From Candidatus Enterococcus huntleyi (GTDB taxonomy: Bacteria; Bacillota; Bacilli; Lactobacillales; Enterococcaceae): a stretch of DNA of 64,000 bases. The notes under the pieces are model-generated. The model made no database searches. It was not told the origin of the DNA and was given only the letters and a program-made list of their open reading frames with translations. The stretch is from assembly GCF_009933175.1 (NCBI RefSeq), contig NZ_MAEJ01000007.1, positions 62,001-126,000 of the forward strand, given 5' to 3'. Position numbers and translations under genes: made by a program. Every line of letters begins with the position of its first letter. The first letter of the stretch is position 1. Of the stretch, positions 35,837-43,556 are shown one piece after another.

Positions 35837-36535
35837 TTATTTTTGATACTCAATCCCGAATAAACAATTGGTGTACATGAATTCAATGATCTCAAGTTCC
35901 TCACTAGTCGAATCACTGTTATAATAACTCGATAAAAGTTCATTGAACTGTCCAAATATAGCTTCAGGAATCGACAATAAGCCTAATCCCTGGGTAAACA
36001 TCTTTTTATTCGCAGTTAATAGTGCCGTACGTCTATTTCCATCCCAAAAAATTTGGTTCTTAGAAATAAATAGGAATAAGCGGATTGCTTTTTCTGTCTC
36101 TGATATTTTCTGATTGATTATTTCAGCATATCTTTTTTCTATCGCAGCTTCCGTCAACATTGGTGGAACATATCTTCCTTTATTGGTCGAAACTTCTACC
36201 CCTCCCGTCCGTATTTCACCTGGGAAAAGCGTATCTTCAGCCGCGACTATCCGATTAATTCGCTCACTCGTCTCAATCAAAAGCTCCTGTACATCATTTA
36301 AAAGTACTTCAAATCCTCTTTTAAGATTAACAATAGTCAGTACCTCGTCGACAGTGACATTATTGGCTTGATTGTATTTGATAATTTCTTCAGTTTGTAA
36401 AAGTGTTGTATTCAACCCTTCAAATTTACCAGCATTGTAGACAAGTTCAACAATATTTTTCTTCAATAAATAGACAGACTCTTTATGAGATAATTGATAT
36501 TTATCCGGAAACTTGAACATTATTTGTTCATTCAT
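35837..36535 (-). CDS. Fic-domain protein lacking the catalytic histidine
   Basis: A 232-residue protein with the Fic fold. The core motif, normally HPFxDGNGRxxR, reads QIFWDGNRRTAL here (Q at about residue 160): the catalytic His is Gln, the Gly after Asn is Arg, and the final Arg is Leu. An N-terminal AGKFEG segment (E39-G40) resembles the inhibitory (S/T)xxxE(G/N) helix but lacks its Ser/Thr. AMP-transfer activity is therefore doubtful; it may bind nucleotide or act as a regulator or toxin relative. ATG with GAGGGG. Single gene. Confidence 0.85.
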   Translation of the reverse strand: MNEQIMFKFPDKYQLSHKESVYLLKKNIVELVYNAGKFEGLNTTLLQTEEIIKYNQANNVTVDEVLTIVNLKRGFEVLLNDVQELLIETSERINRIVAAEDTLFPGEIRTGGVEVSTNKGRYVPPMLTEAAIEKRYAEIINQKISETEKAIRLFLFISKNQIFWDGNRRTALLTANKKMFTQGLGLLSIPEAIFGQFNELLSSYYNSDSTSEELEIIEFMYTNCLFGIEYQK

Positions 36536-36723
36536 TTTTTCCCCTCTTACGTGTTCACAGTATGATTATAACAGATAATGAATTGTATTTAAGTTTGATG
36601 TAGAAATAAATCTCAGAAAAGTAGATTAACCATACGTTGAAAACGTTTTTTTGTAAAGGGATTTTGTAGTGAACGCTCTTCCTACCCATATCTGATTTCT
36701 CCCTTCACTTTATCCACACAATA

Positions 36724-36767
36724 AAAAAGCCAAGTACCCAGAATTTTCTCTGAATACTTGGCTTTCA
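36724..36767 (-). terminator. Terminator of the BcrA-type exporter operon
   Basis: AAGCCAAGTA pairs with TACTTGGCTT (about 36727-36737 and 36755-36765); on the minus strand a TTTTTT run follows. Confidence 0.85.
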
Positions 36768-36777
36768 CTGTATAATT

Positions 36778-37533
36778 TTATAATTCCTTGTTACGAATGA
36801 TCAAAGTGCTAGCTACCAATGAAAGTATAGTTACCACAGCACTAACGATGACGTAGGGTAAAATCTCATCAGATTTCAATTGACCGACACCTAAGACTTG
36901 AATAAAGCCTAAGAAGTCAAAATATCTCAATTGGTCCCATTCTGTAATTGTATAAATGATTTGAACAGCAATTGGATAGACCACGATCAAGATTGCGGCA
37001 CCGACCATGCTGCCTAAGCCAACTAGTAACAGACTTGCCAAACTAAATACGACACTGATTAACAGGCTAATCGCAACTGCTAATAGGAAAGTTTCCAACA
37101 CAAATGAGAAGAAATCTGCTTGTGTGCTACCGAATTTTAGGTAAGCTGTTAACATCACTGCTGCAAAATGAAGCACGATGAAAAATGTCAGATATAACAC
37201 TTGACTGATGTATTTTGCTACAACAAATTGTAAACGGCTAACACCGGCGGTCAATGAATTCTTGTATGTTTTTTGTGAGAATTCGTAGCCGAACACGATC
37301 ACGAAGACACCGATTAATAAATAGACCAATATGCTACTAGAAAAAACGGCTGCATCGATCGATGTTTTCAGATCAATCCCTGATGGCAGGGTTGTATCCA
37401 TGTTCACACCCATGCCGACTGAGTTTCCAGTTAAGACGTTGACGACGGCGAAGGCAATCATCACGATGCCTGTCACGATAAATCCCTTTGTATGTAAAAC
37501 TCTATAAAAATCTGCTTTAATTAATCGAATCAT
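36778..37533 (-). CDS. ABC-2 type exporter permease
   Basis: A 251-residue membrane protein with six predicted helices, of the ABC-2 family found in bacitracin/lantibiotic-type exporters. MIRLIKADFYRVLHTKGFIV is the usual amphipathic start, and the SQKTYKNSLTAGVSRLQFVVAKYISQVLYL loop is typical. The ATG at 37533 lies 1 nt after the ATPase stop, preceded by GGGGGA. The pair should act together at the membrane; the substrate is unknown. Confidence 0.88.
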   Translation of the reverse strand: MIRLIKADFYRVLHTKGFIVTGIVMIAFAVVNVLTGNSVGMGVNMDTTLPSGIDLKTSIDAAVFSSSILVYLLIGVFVIVFGYEFSQKTYKNSLTAGVSRLQFVVAKYISQVLYLTFFIVLHFAAVMLTAYLKFGSTQADFFSFVLETFLLAVAISLLISVVFSLASLLLVGLGSMVGAAILIVVYPIAVQIIYTITEWDQLRYFDFLGFIQVLGVGQLKSDEILPYVIVSAVVTILSLVASTLIIRNKEL

Positions 37534-37534
37534 G

Positions 37535-38485
37535 TTATTTTCCCCCTGCACTGTTCGCGTTTGTATTCGTCACGTTTTGGACCAACTCGGTAAAGTAATT
37601 TTCCAAACTATTTTCTTGTTTTTGAATTTGGTTGACTAAGATATCATTTTGCACCAATAATTTATTGATGGCTTTAATTTCCAATGTTTCATCTAAAATA
37701 CGAATCTGATTGGCTGTCGTTACTTCGAAATTCGTGATCTGGTTTTCATTCAAGATCATCGCCGCTTTCTTCGCGTCTTCCACGTCAACGACAATCGCTG
37801 TTGTCACCAAGTTATCAAACTCTTCTTTCGAGATTTCTTGAATCATCGTTCCTTCATTGATAAAGCCAAAACGATTAGAGACTTGATATAATTCCGTTAA
37901 GATATGACTTGAGATGATAATTGTCGTATTGCGCTCACGATTAATCCGTTCTAAAATTCCTCTAAATTCAATAATTGCGATTGGATCCAACCCATTAATT
38001 GGCTCATCCAAGATTAAGAAATCCGGATTACTAACAAGGGCCATCGCGATTCCCAAACGTTGCTTCATGCCTAATGAAAAGTTCTTGAACTTTTTCTTGC
38101 CTGTATCTGCCAAGTTGACGAATTCTAACGTTTCGTCAATCATTGAGAAATCATGGATACCTTTTTGAATGCACATGATTTTCATATTTTGGTAAGCCGT
38201 CATCTTGTTGTATGCCGCTGGACTCTCGATTACTGAACCGGTCCGTTGTAAGCTATTTTGGTAGCCTCTCGTGCCTTTTCGATTTCCTAGTAAAGCAATT
38301 TCTCCACCAGATGCTTCTTTCGATAAATCCGTGATTAATTTCATGATCGTCGTTTTCCCAGAACCGTTCCGACCAATCAAGCCGTAGATATCGCCTTTTT
38401 TCACCGTCAGCGATACATTATTTAAAGCATATTGTTTCCCAAATTTTTTCGTCACATTATTTAAAGTTAGAATATTTTCAGTCAT
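37535..38485 (-). CDS. ABC exporter ATP-binding protein, BcrA type
   Basis: A 316-residue ATPase: Walker A GLIGRNGSGKTT, signature FSLGMKQRLGIAMALV, Walker B FLILDEPINGLDP, and switch IIISSHILTELYQ. A C-terminal extension of about 90 residues is typical of BcrA/NatA-like exporters that handle peptides or lipid-cycle antibiotics. The ATG at 38485 has GAGGAGG; the frame opens 14 codons upstream, over the ribosome site. Four tandem AGTTAAGA repeats lie upstream, suggesting activation by a response regulator. Confidence 0.92.
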   Translation of the reverse strand: MTENILTLNNVTKKFGKQYALNNVSLTVKKGDIYGLIGRNGSGKTTIMKLITDLSKEASGGEIALLGNRKGTRGYQNSLQRTGSVIESPAAYNKMTAYQNMKIMCIQKGIHDFSMIDETLEFVNLADTGKKKFKNFSLGMKQRLGIAMALVSNPDFLILDEPINGLDPIAIIEFRGILERINRERNTTIIISSHILTELYQVSNRFGFINEGTMIQEISKEEFDNLVTTAIVVDVEDAKKAAMILNENQITNFEVTTANQIRILDETLEIKAINKLLVQNDILVNQIQKQENSLENYFTELVQNVTNTNANSAGGK

Positions 38486-38528
38486 TGTTGTTTCCTCCTC
38501 TTTCGATAGTCTTACTTTACCAAGCATT

Positions 38529-38570
38529 TCTTAACTCAGGTCTTAACTAATTCTTAACTCTTTCTTAAAT
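38529..38570 (-). repeat. Four tandem AGTTAAGA-type repeats upstream of the exporter
   Basis: On the plus strand TCTTAACT begins at 38529, 38541 and 38552, and TCTTAAAT at 38563, so pitch is 12, 11 and 11 nt, about one DNA turn. This spacing is typical of tandem binding by OmpR-family response regulators. They lie 44-85 nt before the ATPase start. Confidence 0.65.
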
Positions 38571-38572
38571 CG

Positions 38573-38624
38573 AAAAAAACAGCTCCATTTATACTTGATA
38601 TGCCAAGTATAAATGGAGCTGTTT
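38573..38624 (-). terminator. Terminator of the amino-acid ABC/amidase operon
   Basis: A perfect 20-bp hairpin (38578-38597 with 38604-38623) and a 6-nt loop; on the minus strand it ends in a seven-T run. Confidence 0.93.
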
Positions 38625-38696
38625 ATGGAGTTATTTCTATACTATTATTGACTACAGTCAACTTAGAGAGAGCTATGACTCTAATACTAGCTATTG

Positions 38697-39377
38697 CTAT
38701 ATTCTTGCTTCTGGTTTCATCTGATACCGATTCTCGTAATGTCGTTCTAGTCGAGTTTGACCCCAACCAATTGCGACACACAGGAGCCAGTAAATAATCG
38801 CTACGAGAATATATAAGGTCATATAATCAAAGGTCCGACCACCGACAATTTTAGCTTTTTGGAAAATATCTGGGATAGTAATCATCGCCGCTAACGAAGT
38901 CCCTTTTAATAAATCCATCGCCACATTTCCTAAAGCAGGCACGGAAATCCGGAATGCTTGAGGCAGGATAATCTTGCGCATGACTTTTCCAAACGGCAGT
39001 CCTAAGGCATAAGCGGCATCCCATTGACCATTCGACACACCTGCAATTGAGCCGCGATAAATCTCCGCTATAAACGCGCTACTTGTTAGACTAAAACAGA
39101 TACATGCAGCGGTCAGTGCACTGAGCTGGTATGGCAAGCCAAAATAAAGTAAAAACAATAGAACCAAGCCGGGCACTCCTCGTAAAAAGGAAATATAAAA
39201 CCGCACGGCAGCCTTAATCAATTTTGACGGCAACATGCCCAAAACGGTTAGAAGAATGCCCAGTACATTACCCATGAAAAATGTCACTAAACTAATGCCC
39301 AACGTATACGGCAACCCTGTCAGCAGAAAGGGAATCGAATCCACCATCAACTGAAAATCGATTTTCGGGATATACAT
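38697..39377 (-). CDS. Polar amino acid ABC transporter permease
   Basis: A 226-residue membrane protein of the HisM/GlnP family, with five helices and the EAA loop DAAYALGLPFGKVMRKIILPQAFRISVPALGN. AEIYRGSIAGVSNGQWDAAYALG is characteristic of amino-acid permeases. The ATG directly abuts the stop of the binding-protein gene (TAGATG). No ATPase gene is found in this operon, so it probably shares one encoded elsewhere. Confidence 0.92.
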   Translation of the reverse strand: MYIPKIDFQLMVDSIPFLLTGLPYTLGISLVTFFMGNVLGILLTVLGMLPSKLIKAAVRFYISFLRGVPGLVLLFLLYFGLPYQLSALTAACICFSLTSSAFIAEIYRGSIAGVSNGQWDAAYALGLPFGKVMRKIILPQAFRISVPALGNVAMDLLKGTSLAAMITIPDIFQKAKIVGGRTFDYMTLYILVAIIYWLLCVAIGWGQTRLERHYENRYQMKPEARI

Positions 39378-40226
39378 CTATTCGGCAGAGACACTTTCTT
39401 CAATTTTTTCTTTCGGCTCCACAGATACGTCGGTCTGGAAATAGCCTTCAGAAATTTTTGCAGTCGTGCCGTCTTCCTGCATTTCTTTTAAAACTTCATT
39501 GATTTTTTTGCTTAACGCAACACTCTCTTTTTTCATTAAGAATCCTGTGTGATTGGCGTTAAAATAAACATCCTCCAAAATTTTCACAGGGATATCAGGT
39601 AGCGCACCGACCGACATTTTTTGTAGATAATAGTCATTTAGAATGACGTCCGTCCGGCCATTTGCGACATCCGTCAGGTATTGATCATTTGTGGCATTGT
39701 CGTATGTCACAAGCTCGGCACCATATTTCTCAGCAATCTTCATATAACTTGTGTTAGGCTCGCCAGCTGCTTTTTTGCCCTTCAAATCTTCAAGTGAAGT
39801 AATGCCAGAGCTATCGCTTTTACGAACAATCATACTATCAAATGAGTACTTAATTGGCGATGACAACATGAATTTTTTGCCTCGTTCACCAGATAAACCA
39901 AAGTCGTTGGCCGCTAAATCTGACTCGCCTTTATCTACCGAAGTAATTTGACCATCGACATTATATTCCTTGAATTCTACTTCAAGGTCCAAACGCTTAG
40001 CGACTTCCTTAATCACATCGATATCATAACCTGTTAGTTGATTGTCATCATTATAATACGAAGATGGAAAGAGCGTGCCCGATGTTGCGACCGTCAATTT
40101 CTTCGCCTTCTCAACTTTTTCAAAGCTTTCATCTTTACTTGTTTGCGCCTTGTCTGTTGTCCCGCCACAAGCCGCCAAAACCATTGTTAATGCAACCACA
40201 CTTAAACCTACTACGAACTTTTTCAT
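39378..40226 (-). CDS. Amino acid ABC transporter substrate-binding lipoprotein
   Basis: A 282-residue lipoprotein with lipobox LAAC (C20). The mature sequence shows the bacterial extracellular solute-binding family 3 pattern: LTVATSGTLFPSSYYNDDNQLTGYDIDVIKEVAKRL, DLAANDFGLSGERGKKFMLSSP, and LEDLKGKKAAGEPNTSYMKIAEKYGAEL. It probably binds a polar amino acid or cystine-like compound. It lies between an amidase gene (9 nt upstream) and the permease. The amidase link suggests an amide or N-acyl amino acid substrate. Confidence 0.92.
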   Translation of the reverse strand: MKKFVVGLSVVALTMVLAACGGTTDKAQTSKDESFEKVEKAKKLTVATSGTLFPSSYYNDDNQLTGYDIDVIKEVAKRLDLEVEFKEYNVDGQITSVDKGESDLAANDFGLSGERGKKFMLSSPIKYSFDSMIVRKSDSSGITSLEDLKGKKAAGEPNTSYMKIAEKYGAELVTYDNATNDQYLTDVANGRTDVILNDYYLQKMSVGALPDIPVKILEDVYFNANHTGFLMKKESVALSKKINEVLKEMQEDGTTAKISEGYFQTDVSVEPKEKIEESVSAE

Positions 40227-40235
40227 TTGATTTCC

Positions 40236-41714
40236 CTACGCTTCCCGATAATATTTTGGTAATTTAAATTTTTCTTCTCGTTCAAATAACTGCCCTACTT
40301 GCAGTAACAAATCTTCGCGCCCTTTTGATGCCATGAACTGAATTCCAAGAGGTAAGCCTGCCTTAGTAACATGTGTCGGCAAACTAATCGCTGGCTGCCC
40401 CGTCAAATTAGCTAGTTGGGTATACGGCGTGATGGCAAGACTTTTCTCGAACATTTGATAGATTAATTCACTCAACTTAGCCGCTGATTTTCCTTCAGCA
40501 TTAGCTAGCTCTCGGCGGATATGATCACTTTGCAAGTCTTGATCAATTCTTGGTGCACTATCAGCTGCAGTCGGTGTTAAAAATAAATCATATTCTTCAA
40601 ATAATTGCTCCATGGTGTTCGCCGCTTTATCCCAAAGTTGGAGTGCGCGAACATATTGACTCGCTGGCAATTGTAAACCATATTGGTAGATGCCCCACGT
40701 CATCGGCTCCATATCAGCATAAGTCAACGGTCGACCGAGCCCAAGACGAATCCCCTCGAACATTGAGGCTGTTTCCGCCCCGTTCATCAAATAATAGCTA
40801 TCAATTAACTGACGCCCATCCACAGGATAGGCAATCTGCGTGACCTCATGCCCTTGCTCTTCTAAAAATTGGACTGCCTCGTGTACCGCTTGTTCCGCTT
40901 CGTCAGAGACTGGCGTGCCCACTGGCGATTCCGTCAAAAAGGCAATCTTCAAACGCTTTTTATTAGCTGCCTCTTGATGTTGCCACTCCGCTTGTGGCGT
41001 TTGATAAGGTGCTGCTTTCGAGGTACCACGTAACTGATAAAATAGTGCTTCAGTATCTCGCATCGAAACAGTCAACGCAAAATCAATCGAAGCCCCTTGC
41101 CAGCCACGCCAACCACCAGGTCCTACTGGCATACTACCCCGGGTTGGTTTCAAACCAATCAAGCCGCTAAATGAAGCCGGAATGCGAATCGATCCGCCGC
41201 CATCACTGGCGCCAGCAAGCGGAAATAGCCCACTCGCCACCGCAGCTGCTGCCCCGCCGCTTGAACCACCTGGTGAATAATCCAGATTCCAGGGATTTCT
41301 CGCTGGTCCATAAATCACTGGATCAGAGACATTTTTAAAGCCAAATTCTGGCGCCGTTGTCTTTCCTAGTGGCGTCAGTCCAGCTAATTCAAGTTTTTTC
41401 ACAAAGTTATCTGTAGCGCTTGCAACATTCTCGGTAAATAAGCGCGAACCAGAAGTTGACTTCATGCCTTTTTTGTCTTGACCCAACATTTTTAAAGGAA
41501 TCGGTAAGCCCTGAAAAGGCCCCTCAGTCGCTGCCGTTTCTTTCGCTGCTTTAGTTGCATATTGTTGTTTAGCCATTTCTGGTAGCCACTCGACAAACGC
41601 ATTTAATTGGGGATTTTGCTCCTTAACCAAGCGATTCCGTTCATCAATCCATTCCGGTACACTTATCTTCTTTTTTTGAAACTGCGAGGCATAATACAAT
41701 CCATCTTTAATCAT
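40236..41714 (-). CDS. Amidase signature family hydrolase
   Basis: A 492-residue amidase with the Ser-cisSer-Lys triad: Lys in LPIPLKMLG, the Gly/Ser-rich motif YSPGGSSGGAAAAVASGL, and Ser in SDGGGSIRIPASFSGLIGLKPTRG. There is no signal peptide, so it acts in the cytoplasm. It resembles general amidases more than GatA, and gatB/gatC are absent. It heads the operon with the binding protein and permease, consistent with hydrolysis of an imported amide. ATG with AAAGGAGGATC. Confidence 0.92.
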   Translation of the reverse strand: MIKDGLYYASQFQKKKISVPEWIDERNRLVKEQNPQLNAFVEWLPEMAKQQYATKAAKETAATEGPFQGLPIPLKMLGQDKKGMKSTSGSRLFTENVASATDNFVKKLELAGLTPLGKTTAPEFGFKNVSDPVIYGPARNPWNLDYSPGGSSGGAAAAVASGLFPLAGASDGGGSIRIPASFSGLIGLKPTRGSMPVGPGGWRGWQGASIDFALTVSMRDTEALFYQLRGTSKAAPYQTPQAEWQHQEAANKKRLKIAFLTESPVGTPVSDEAEQAVHEAVQFLEEQGHEVTQIAYPVDGRQLIDSYYLMNGAETASMFEGIRLGLGRPLTYADMEPMTWGIYQYGLQLPASQYVRALQLWDKAANTMEQLFEEYDLFLTPTAADSAPRIDQDLQSDHIRRELANAEGKSAAKLSELIYQMFEKSLAITPYTQLANLTGQPAISLPTHVTKAGLPLGIQFMASKGREDLLLQVGQLFEREEKFKLPKYYREA

Positions 41715-41884
41715 GAGATCCTCCTTTTATTTCAATGGTTATTATTATACAGGTTCTGCTATATTTTACGGTCAACTTTGCTTGTGCAGTTCTTCTCATA
41801 TTCATTGAGTTTGTCCTTCTATATGTGGTATTATGTGGGCGTATTTACAAATGAGTTATCAAATTAAAAGAAGGAAGTGTCAAA

Positions 41885-43411
41885 ATGCTTGCAGATTTGA
41901 CGTACCAACCACTAAATTTATACAGTAACTACCGCGACGCTGCGCAAGTTACACCCGATACAGCGATTATCCTAGACCAACTACTCCCAGCTTTTCCAAC
42001 ACTTGGTTATGAGACAACCTATGAACTCAGTCACCAAGAAATTCTAAAGCGTGCCTACCAATTAGCGCAGATGGGTGTTACTGCCGGCGATAAAATTATT
42101 CTCTATAAAAGTCCCAAATTTGATACCTATTTGTTAGCAGTAGCAGCCTCTTATTTAGCGGCGGTGCCTGTGATGGTTTCTTACCATCTCCCTTACGAAA
42201 CGATTGAGGTCTTTGTCGACCGTCTTGAGCAACCGTATATTTTATTTGATGAAGAAACGGAAGAAAAAGCCAATAAAGTCAGCAACTTAGCCGCTGATAA
42301 AAAATTAGCTGTCCGCGATTTACTCTTGCAAGAAGCGATTGCTGTCCCACAAGCGAGCTTAGATAAAGATGAGATTGCCTATATGACTCACACTTCTGGA
42401 ACCACCGGAATCCCAAAATTAATCTGTCATTCCGCAAATTCTATGGGCTGGCGCACAAAATGGCAAAAAACAATCTTCACAAAAATTGCCGAACTAAAAT
42501 TAGTGGCCTTCCACATTTCGCCTGTTCACTCACGCTTTAACATTGGTGTTTCATCCCTAATGGCGATGGGCTTTCCCATGATGCCACTAGCAAAAGCAAC
42601 TAGTTCGCATCTCGTGCGCATGCTCAAACAATATCCGCCGATTGCTTTAGAAACACATCCGAATAACTTCGTTCAATGGACGCAGATAGCCAAATCTTCC
42701 CCTGAAGCGTTTGCCAGCATCCGCTATTACCATTCAACCTTTGATGCCATTAACAATCAGACAATGGCAACATTCTTAAGCGCAACCGATCAACCTGAGC
42801 CAATCTTTTTACAAGTCTACGGTCAAAGTGAATGCGGCCCAATGATTTTAAAAGCACACACACTCGACTCACTAAAAGATTCCAATGCCCGCGATATGGG
42901 TGTCGGTCTTGAAGAATTAACCAAAGCCCGGATTACGGATGAACAAGGCAATCCACTTCCCGACAACACGGACGGACACATTCAATTTCTATCAAAAGGT
43001 CGCGCCTTAACCTACTATAAAGAGGATGCGCGTTTCACAGAAAATGTTTACGGCGACTGGTGGGACAGTGGCGATTGGGGCATGATTGATGACCAAGGCC
43101 ATCTCTTCTTAAAAGATCGTCAAGTCGATTTGGTCGATACCATCAATAGCACCCTAGCCATTGAAGATTACTTACTCGATCAACTACCTTTCTTAGAAGA
43201 AGTCGTGATCGTCCGTGGCAAAGATAACGCACCACAACCAATTATTGCCGTCGCTGACTCACATGAAATGAATTGGGATGCTTGGTGGGAACAAGTCCAT
43301 AATCTCCCAAGATTAAATGAACCCATCATCCGCAAATTCGAGGACATCCCACATACTGCAACAATGAAAGTCCAACGATTACAAATTGAAAAAGAATTAA
43401 AAGGTGAATAA
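41885..43411 (+). CDS. Stand-alone AMP-forming acyl-CoA synthetase-like ligase
   Basis: A 508-residue ANL-superfamily enzyme. Core motifs: MTHTSGTTGIPKLI (P-loop, about residue 162), LQVYGQSECGP (A5), and GDWWDSGDWGMIDDQGHLFLKDRQVDLVDTI (A7/A8). A C-terminal Lys in ATMKVQRLQI takes the place of the A10 lysine. It activates a carboxylate as acyl-AMP, probably passing it to CoA. No carrier protein, thioesterase or CoA gene is near, so the substrate is unknown. ATG with GAAGGAAG. Divergent from the amidase operon. Confidence 0.85.
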   Translation: MLADLTYQPLNLYSNYRDAAQVTPDTAIILDQLLPAFPTLGYETTYELSHQEILKRAYQLAQMGVTAGDKIILYKSPKFDTYLLAVAASYLAAVPVMVSYHLPYETIEVFVDRLEQPYILFDEETEEKANKVSNLAADKKLAVRDLLLQEAIAVPQASLDKDEIAYMTHTSGTTGIPKLICHSANSMGWRTKWQKTIFTKIAELKLVAFHISPVHSRFNIGVSSLMAMGFPMMPLAKATSSHLVRMLKQYPPIALETHPNNFVQWTQIAKSSPEAFASIRYYHSTFDAINNQTMATFLSATDQPEPIFLQVYGQSECGPMILKAHTLDSLKDSNARDMGVGLEELTKARITDEQGNPLPDNTDGHIQFLSKGRALTYYKEDARFTENVYGDWWDSGDWGMIDDQGHLFLKDRQVDLVDTINSTLAIEDYLLDQLPFLEEVVIVRGKDNAPQPIIAVADSHEMNWDAWWEQVHNLPRLNEPIIRKFEDIPHTATMKVQRLQIEKELKGE

Positions 43412-43440
43412 GTCAGAATAATAAACTAATTAAATAGAAG

Positions 43441-43497
43441 AAAAAAAGATTGTCGCAAATCCGAGTTGAAAACTCAGGTTAGCGACAATCTTTATTT
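43441..43497. terminator. Bidirectional terminator
   Basis: AAAGATTGTCGC (43445-43456) pairs with GCGACAATCTTT (43482-43493), with an inner GAGTT/AACTC stem and A/T runs on both flanks. Confidence 0.88.
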
Positions 43498-43556
43498 ATT
43501 TTTCGAAAAGATTTTGTCTCAAAATCTACTCATTCTACTTCTTTGCTTAAATTAAG

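Noticed and set aside
38600-38797. A 65-codon plus-strand frame starting in the terminator hairpin
   Set aside because: It begins inside a 20-bp terminator stem and runs antisense into the amino-acid permease gene; no ribosome site.
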